Part shown: positions 59,619-64,000 of the stretch, one piece after another
How positions within the stretch are numbered: position 1 is the stretch's first letter
How the letters are laid out: the number at the start of each line of letters is the position of its first letter
Assembly (NCBI RefSeq): GCF_003626595.1
Contig: NZ_RBAK01000009.1
Coordinates: forward strand, 124,001-188,000
Direction: 5' to 3'
Length of the DNA stretch: 64,000 nt
Origin: Micromonospora endolithica
GTDB lineage: Bacteria; Actinomycetota; Actinomycetes; Mycobacteriales; Micromonosporaceae
The notes under the pieces: model-generated
Databases searched by the model: none
Seen by the model: only the letters and a program-made list of their open reading frames with translations
Told to the model about the DNA's origin: nothing
Translations under genes and position numbers: made by a program

Positions 59619-60230
59619 ATGACCGAACCACCCAGCGGCGGCCCTACCGGATCGCCGTCCGGCCAGCCGGGTGCCCCGACCCCACCGGGCACCGGAGCCC
59701 CGGTGCCACCGGTGCCACGCCAGGACCCGTCCGCGATTCCGCCGCCGCCCGCCCCCTACCCGCCCTACCAGAGCGCGGAGACGCCGAAGCGGAAGCGGAG
59801 CGTGCTGATCGCCTCGGTCGCGCTGGCGGTGATCCTGCTGCTCTGCGCCGGCGGCGCGGTCGTCACGTTCCTCACCCTGCGCGGCACCGAGGAGGGCCAG
59901 GGCGCCGACGAGCCGGCGGCGGCGGTCGAGCAGTTCCTCACCGCCGTCTACCGGGACCGGGACGCGTCGGGCGCGGCCCGGCTGGTCTGCGGGGACTCCC
60001 GCGACGACGAGAAGATCGGCGCGAAGGTCGCGGAGGTGGAGCAGTACGTCGCCACCCACCAGAACCCGCGGTTCCGGTGGACCAGCCCCAAGGTGGACAA
60101 CCAGACCGGGGACCGCGCGACGGTGTCCACCCGCCTCACCGTCACCACCGCCGACGAGAAGATCGCCGACCAGGAACTCCGGTTCACCGTGGTGAAGAAG
60201 ACGGGTTGGTGGGTCTGCGAGGTCGGTTGA
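59619..60230 (+). CDS. membrane-anchored protein with Pro-rich N-terminus and DUF4878-like domain
   Basis: A 203-residue protein: about 55 Pro/Gly-rich cytoplasmic residues, the basic flank KRKRS, a helix at about 61-86 (VLIASVALAVILLLCAGGAV), and an outer domain beginning PAAAVEQFLTAVYRDRDASG and ending TVVKKTGWWVCEVG. This pattern fits the NTF2-like DUF4878/Rv0361 group, which is often of unknown function. The design repeats that of the 10532-11098 product, with the same final W-x-V-C-x-G. ATG 59619 has GGGGGAC just upstream. The ArsA-like pair follows 26 nt downstream but starts from its own promoter element. Confidence 0.65.
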   Translation: MTEPPSGGPTGSPSGQPGAPTPPGTGAPVPPVPRQDPSAIPPPPAPYPPYQSAETPKRKRSVLIASVALAVILLLCAGGAVVTFLTLRGTEEGQGADEPAAAVEQFLTAVYRDRDASGAARLVCGDSRDDEKIGAKVAEVEQYVATHQNPRFRWTSPKVDNQTGDRATVSTRLTVTTADEKIADQELRFTVVKKTGWWVCEVG

Positions 60231-60256
60231 CCGGCCGACGTGGATAGGCTCGACGG

Positions 60257-61234
60257 GTGCGAGCAGCTGAGCAGCAGGCCGGGCCGGCCGGCACCCGATG
60301 GTCGGCCCGCCTCCACGTGGTGACCGGCAAGGGCGGGACCGGCAAGAGCAGCGTCGCCGCGGCACTGGCCCTGGCGTTGGCCGCCGACGGCCGGCGCACC
60401 CTGCTGGTGGAGGTCGAGGGACGGCAGGGCATCGCCCAACTCTTCGGCACCGACCCGCTGCCGTACTCCGAACGGCACCTCGCCGACGCCCCCGGCGGGG
60501 GTGAGGTGCGGGCTCTGGCGGTGGACGCCGAGGAGGCCCTGCTGGAATACCTGGACATGTTCTACAAGCTGGGCGCGGCCGGGCGGGCGCTGCGCAAGCT
60601 CGGCGCGATCGACTTCGCCACCACCATCGCCCCGGGCCTGCGGGACGTGCTGCTCACCGGCAAGGTGAAGGAGGCCACCACCCGCACCGCCGGGCAGCGG
60701 CGGACGTACGACGCGGTGGTGCTGGACGCGCCGCCGACCGGACGGATCGGGCGTTTCCTCAACGTCACCGCCGAGACCGCCCGGTTGGCGAAAGTCGGGC
60801 CGATCAAGACGCAGAGCGAGGGGGTCGCGGCGCTGCTGCGCTCCCCGATGACCGCGGTGCACGTGGTGACCCTGCTGGAGGAGATGCCGGTCCAGGAGAC
60901 GGTCGACGCGATCGCCGACCTGACCTCGCTCGGCTTCGGCGTGGGCCGGGTGATCGTCAACGCCACCCGTCCGCCGATCCCGGCCGGGCGGGTGGTGCAG
61001 GCGGACGAGTTGCGTGCGGGCCTGCTCGCGGCCGGGTTGCCGGCCGACGAGCGCACCGTCACCGGCCTGGCCACCGAGGCCCGGGACCAGGCGGTCCGGC
61101 GGGAACTGGAGGACTCGCTCCGCACCGACCTGGTGGAGCTGGGCGTGCCCCTGACCGAGCTGCCGCTGCTGCCCGACGGGGTGGACCGCGCCGGCCTGGA
61201 CCGGCTCGCCGAGGCGCTCGTCCGGGCGGATTGA
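60257..61234 (+). CDS. ArsA-like anion-transporting ATPase, first copy
   Basis: A 325-residue P-loop ATPase of the ArsA/GET3 group. The deviant Walker A is VTGKGGTGKSSVAAALA near residue 22, and the switch-like VVLDAPPTGRIGRFL follows near 155. Orthologues occur as a pair upstream of whiB4 (Rv3679-Rv3680 in M. tuberculosis; also near wblA in Streptomyces), where no arsenic role is required. GTG 60257 sits 6 nt after TAGGCT, a leaderless start. No arsB or arsenic regulator is nearby, so arsenite export is unlikely to be the main job. Confidence 0.9.
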   Translation: MRAAEQQAGPAGTRWSARLHVVTGKGGTGKSSVAAALALALAADGRRTLLVEVEGRQGIAQLFGTDPLPYSERHLADAPGGGEVRALAVDAEEALLEYLDMFYKLGAAGRALRKLGAIDFATTIAPGLRDVLLTGKVKEATTRTAGQRRTYDAVVLDAPPTGRIGRFLNVTAETARLAKVGPIKTQSEGVAALLRSPMTAVHVVTLLEEMPVQETVDAIADLTSLGFGVGRVIVNATRPPIPAGRVVQADELRAGLLAAGLPADERTVTGLATEARDQAVRRELEDSLRTDLVELGVPLTELPLLPDGVDRAGLDRLAEALVRAD

Positions 61235-61291
61235 CTCACACCTGCCCTCGGCACGGGCGCGCGGACCCGACCGGCCCGATACGCTCGATTG

Positions 61292-62440
61292 GTGCCTTCC
61301 GAAGACGTGGCGCCGCCGCCACTGGACGTCGACCGGATCCTCGCCGATCCCGGCGTACGGATCGTGGTGTGCTGCGGGGCGGGCGGGGTGGGCAAGACGA
61401 CCACCGCGGCCGCGCTCGCGCTGCGGGCCGCCGAGCAGCACGGCCGACGGACGGTGGTGCTCACCATCGACCCGGCCCGCCGGCTGGCGCAGTCGCTCGG
61501 GCTGAACGAGCTGGACAACACCCCGCGCCAGGTCAAGGGCATCGACGTCGAGGGCAGCGGCGGCGAACTGCACGCGATGATGCTGGACATGAAGCGCACC
61601 TTCGACGACGTGGTGCTTCAGCACACCGATCCGGCGAAGGCGGCGGAGATCTTCGCGAACCCGTTCTACCAGGCCATGAGTTCCACCTTCGCCGGCACAC
61701 AGGAATACATGGCGATGGAGAAGCTGGGCCAGCTCCACGCGCGCGGCGAGTGGGACCTCATCGTGGTGGACACCCCGCCGTCCCGTTCCGCGCTGGACTT
61801 CCTCGACGCGCCGGCACGGCTGTCCCGCTTCCTCGACGGGCGGATGCTGCGGCTGTTGCTCGCGCCGGCCCGCACCGGCGGCCGGAGCATGTTCACGCTG
61901 GTGACCGCCTCGTTCGGCATGTTCTCCAAGGTCGTGCAGAAGGTGCTCGGCGCCCAGCTGCTGACCGACCTGTCCGGCTTCGTGGCCGCCCTCGACTCGA
62001 TGTTCGGCGGTTTCCGGCAGCGCGCCGAACAGACGTACCGCATCCTCCAGGCGCGGGAGACGGCGTTCCTGCTGGTCGCGGCGCCGGAGCCGGACGCGGT
62101 CCGGGAGGCCGCCTACTTCGCCAGCCGGCTGGGCGAGGAGAAGATGCCGCTCGCCGGTCTGGTGCTCAACCGGGTGCACCGCCCGGCGGCGGACCTGGGC
62201 GCCGCGGAGAGCCTGGCCGCCGCGGAGCGGCTGGCCGAGGCCGGCGGCCACGAGGGCACCGCCGACGTGCTGCGGGCCCACGCCGCGCTGGCCCAGCAGG
62301 CGGTACGCGAGCAGCAGGTGGCCCAACGGTTCACCGAGGCGTTCCCGACGGTGCCGACGGCATCGGTGACGGCACAGCCCGCCGACGTGCACGACGTCGA
62401 CGGGCTGCGGACGATCGGTGCGGCGATCAGCCGACCGTGA
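61292..62440 (+). CDS. ArsA-like anion-transporting ATPase, second copy
   Basis: A 382-residue partner of the preceding protein with P-loop CCGAGGVGKTTTAAALALRA near residue 30, TIDPARRLAQSLGL, and IVVDTPPSRSALDFLDAPAR. It keeps the ArsA fold while the P-loop differs (GAGGVGKTT here, GKGGTGKSS in the first copy), as in the two-gene arrangement in mycobacteria where the proteins form a complex. GTG 61292 was preferred over the TTG one codon earlier because TACGCT ends 6 nt before it, giving a leaderless start. It converges on wblA with 6 nt between stops. Confidence 0.9.
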   Translation: MPSEDVAPPPLDVDRILADPGVRIVVCCGAGGVGKTTTAAALALRAAEQHGRRTVVLTIDPARRLAQSLGLNELDNTPRQVKGIDVEGSGGELHAMMLDMKRTFDDVVLQHTDPAKAAEIFANPFYQAMSSTFAGTQEYMAMEKLGQLHARGEWDLIVVDTPPSRSALDFLDAPARLSRFLDGRMLRLLLAPARTGGRSMFTLVTASFGMFSKVVQKVLGAQLLTDLSGFVAALDSMFGGFRQRAEQTYRILQARETAFLLVAAPEPDAVREAAYFASRLGEEKMPLAGLVLNRVHRPAADLGAAESLAAAERLAEAGGHEGTADVLRAHAALAQQAVREQQVAQRFTEAFPTVPTASVTAQPADVHDVDGLRTIGAAISRP

Positions 62441-62446
62441 CCGGCG

Positions 62447-62770
62447 TCAACCGGCGCTGGCGACCAGGATCTTGTCCTTGCCGCCGGCCTTGTCCTTGGC
62501 GTTCTTGCGCATCGCGGCCTCGAACATCTTCCGCCAGCTCGTCACCTGCGGGTGGCGGCGCAGCAGCGCACGGCGTTCGCGCTCGGTCATCCCGCCCCAC
62601 ACACCGAACTCGATCCGGTTGTCCAGCGCGTCGGCCAGGCACTCGTACCGGACCGGGCAGCTGCGGCAGATGCGCTTCGCCACGTTCTGCTCGGCGCCCT
62701 GTACGAACAACGCGTCCGGATCCCCGTTCTGACACGCCGCCAGCGACGGCCAGTCAGTGACCATGCCCAT
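62447..62770 (-). CDS. wblA: WhiB-family iron-sulfur regulator (WblA/WhiB4 type)
   Basis: A 107-residue redox-sensing transcription factor. It has the four cluster-binding cysteines (Cys in LAACQNGD, then ICRSCPVRYECLADALD), the GVWGGMTERERRALLRR turn and the C-terminal basic AAMRKNAKDKAGGKDK. The start MGMVTDWPSLAACQ and neighbours ArsA-like pair and ponA match Streptomyces WblA and mycobacterial WhiB4. WblA controls development and secondary metabolism in Streptomyces; WhiB4 handles oxidative stress. ATG 62770 fits the conserved N-terminus. Confidence 0.93.
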   Translation of the reverse strand: MGMVTDWPSLAACQNGDPDALFVQGAEQNVAKRICRSCPVRYECLADALDNRIEFGVWGGMTERERRALLRRHPQVTSWRKMFEAAMRKNAKDKAGGKDKILVASAG

Positions 62771-63164
62771 GTGTACACGTCCCCCCTTGCAGTACTACCG
62801 ACCCCGTCGCGGACCAGCCGGCAATTCCCCCCGGTCGCCCGGCCGGCCTTCCCCAAGGCGGCACGGGCGACATGTGGCGCTGTCGCCGCCACCATCATGC
62901 TCTGTAGTTAGCTGATTACGCAACGTTGTCGGCGAAATCCATCATTCCGGACACTCCCGGCTTCCCGGGCTGTTGACCGCCGCTTACCCGGCCGGAGTCG
63001 GTGAAAACGCTGCGCGCCGTCCCCGACAGGGGAGAGACTCGGTGCCGCATCCACGCAACCTCGGACCGGGGGTCGTGCGTTTAGCACAACGAGGTCGGCG
63101 CGCGCAGGAAATGGGGGAAAGACGCCCCGGCGCCCCTCGATCCCTGTTCGCGTACCCTGTCGAG
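62771..63164. promoter_or_regulatory. wblA-ponA divergent regulatory region
   Basis: A 394-nt gene-free space, locally less GC-rich than most of the window. TAGTTAGCTGATTACGCAAC (62905-62924) contains TAATCA and TAACTA hexamers on the minus strand, likely wblA promoter elements with a leader of over 100 nt. At its right end TACCCT (63153-63158) is the ponA -10, 6 nt before the GTG. Long leaders are usual for wblA-type genes. No riboswitch was recognised. Confidence 0.4.
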
Positions 63165-64000
63165 GTGACCTGGATGCGGAAACGTGACCACAATGTCTTC
63201 ACCAACGCCGCATCGCTGCTGATCTGCGGCCTACTGGCCGGCGTGGTGGTGGCGGCGGCGGCCTTCCCCGCGGTGGCGATGTCCGGCCTGGCCGCCAAGG
63301 CCGGCGCGGAGACCTTCGGCGCGCTGCCGACGGAGTTGACCGTGGCCCGCTCGCCGCAGATCACCTATCTCTACGCCTCGGACGGCAAGACACTGCTGGC
63401 GTCGATGTACGACGAGAACCGGCGCGACGTCAAGCTCAAGGACGTCGCCCCGATCATGCGGCAGGCGATCATCGCGGCCGAGGACCACGACTTCTACAAG
63501 CACAACGGCGTCGACCTCAACGGTGTCGCCCGCGCCTTCGTCAACAACAGCTCCGGTGCCGACCGGCAGGGCGCCTCGACGCTGACCATGCAGTACGTCC
63601 GGCTGGCCATCGCGTACTCGGCGACCCACCCGGCCGACGTGGTCGCGGCCACCGAGGACACCAGCGCCCGCAAGCTGCGCGAGATGCGCTACGCCCTCCA
63701 GATCGACAAGGAGCTCTCCAAGGACGAGATCCTGGAGCGCTACCTGAACATCGCCGCCTTCGGCAACGGCGCGTACGGCATCGGCGCCGCCAGCCAGGTC
63801 TACTTCAACAAGAAGCCGAAGGACCTCAAGATCGAGGAAGCGGCCATGCTGGCCGGGATGGTGAAGGCGCCGAGCGCGTTCAACCCCACCACCAAGAGCG
63901 GCAAGCCGCAGGCGTTGGACCGCCGCAACTACGTCATCGAGAACATGGTCGAGACCGGCGCCATCACCCGGGAGCAGGCCGACGCCGCCAAGAAGGTCGA
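63165..64000 (+). CDS. class A penicillin-binding protein (PonA2-type), 3' part beyond window
   Basis: The N-terminal 278 residues of a bifunctional peptidoglycan glycosyltransferase/transpeptidase. After a short basic tail and a membrane helix (about 19-42) comes the GT51 domain with EDHDFYKHNGVDLNGVARAF (catalytic Glu), QGASTLTMQYVRL, and LERYLNIAAFGNGAYGIGAA. The transpeptidase SxxK lies past the edge. GTG 63165 is 6 nt after TACCCT, so the start is probably leaderless; an ATG three codons later is the alternative. Rv3682 (ponA2) has the same neighbour whiB4. Confidence 0.93.
   Translation, partial: MTWMRKRDHNVFTNAASLLICGLLAGVVVAAAAFPAVAMSGLAAKAGAETFGALPTELTVARSPQITYLYASDGKTLLASMYDENRRDVKLKDVAPIMRQAIIAAEDHDFYKHNGVDLNGVARAFVNNSSGADRQGASTLTMQYVRLAIAYSATHPADVVAATEDTSARKLREMRYALQIDKELSKDEILERYLNIAAFGNGAYGIGAASQVYFNKKPKDLKIEEAAMLAGMVKAPSAFNPTTKSGKPQALDRRNYVIENMVETGAITREQADAAKKV

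Noticed and set aside
60257..62440. An arsenic-resistance operon
   Set aside because: There is no arsB, arsC or arsR nearby, and the ArsA pair plus wblA/whiB4 is a conserved actinobacterial arrangement unrelated to arsenic.

Overview
The window looks like chromosome of a high-GC actinomycete, most likely Micromonosporaceae (Micromonospora or Salinispora type). Signs are very high GC at third codon positions, many GTG starts, a WblA/WhiB4-type regulator, a mycosin-linked type VII locus and palindromic AAGGGGCCCTT-type interspersed repeats. The genus is inferred from gene content and was not tested by search. No rRNA, tRNA, CRISPR array, integrase or transposase was found. folK is cut by the left edge and a penicillin-binding protein gene by the right edge.

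The window is two old actinobacterial housekeeping blocks, each opened by accessory islands. Block 1 (also contiguous in mycobacteria) is folK-folB-folP, then folE-ftsH-hpt, tilS, a DUF2342 zinc protease, dacB and ppa. Between folP and folE lies an island at about 2.1-14.6 kb. It holds a type IV secretion-like set: small pilin-like membrane protein, PrgI/TcpE-like protein, VirB4 ATPase, VirB6/TcpH-like polytopic protein, a bitopic protein and a transglycosylase/M23 peptidoglycan hydrolase. It also holds an EccC/FtsK-like protein with damaged ATPase motifs. No relaxase, integrase or VirD4 is visible. A GlxA-type regulator and a gamma-glutamyltransferase separate hpt from tilS.

At 26.0-32.9 kb is a reduced type VII secretion locus (eccD diverging from eccC, then mycP) with no eccB, eccE or esx genes in view. 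Two PAP2 phosphatases follow.

Block 2 is marP-nudix-tlpA-nth, crp, then MBL hydrolase-ridA-DUF4177, two ArsA-like ATPases, wblA/whiB4 and a ponA-like gene. capA and cbiZ sit between nth and crp. A roughly 16-kb island separates crp from the MBL gene. It contains a 1-kb low-complexity spacer, a TetR-controlled acyl-CoA catabolic operon (AtuA-like protein, two acyl-CoA dehydrogenases, biotin-dependent acyl-CoA carboxylase beta and alpha), a Ser/Thr kinase and a soluble-adenylyl-cyclase-like signalling ATPase. The nearby Crp is a plausible cAMP receptor for that cyclase.

Many operons appear leaderless: a TANNNT -10 element ends 6-7 nt before the start codon at no fewer than eleven genes.
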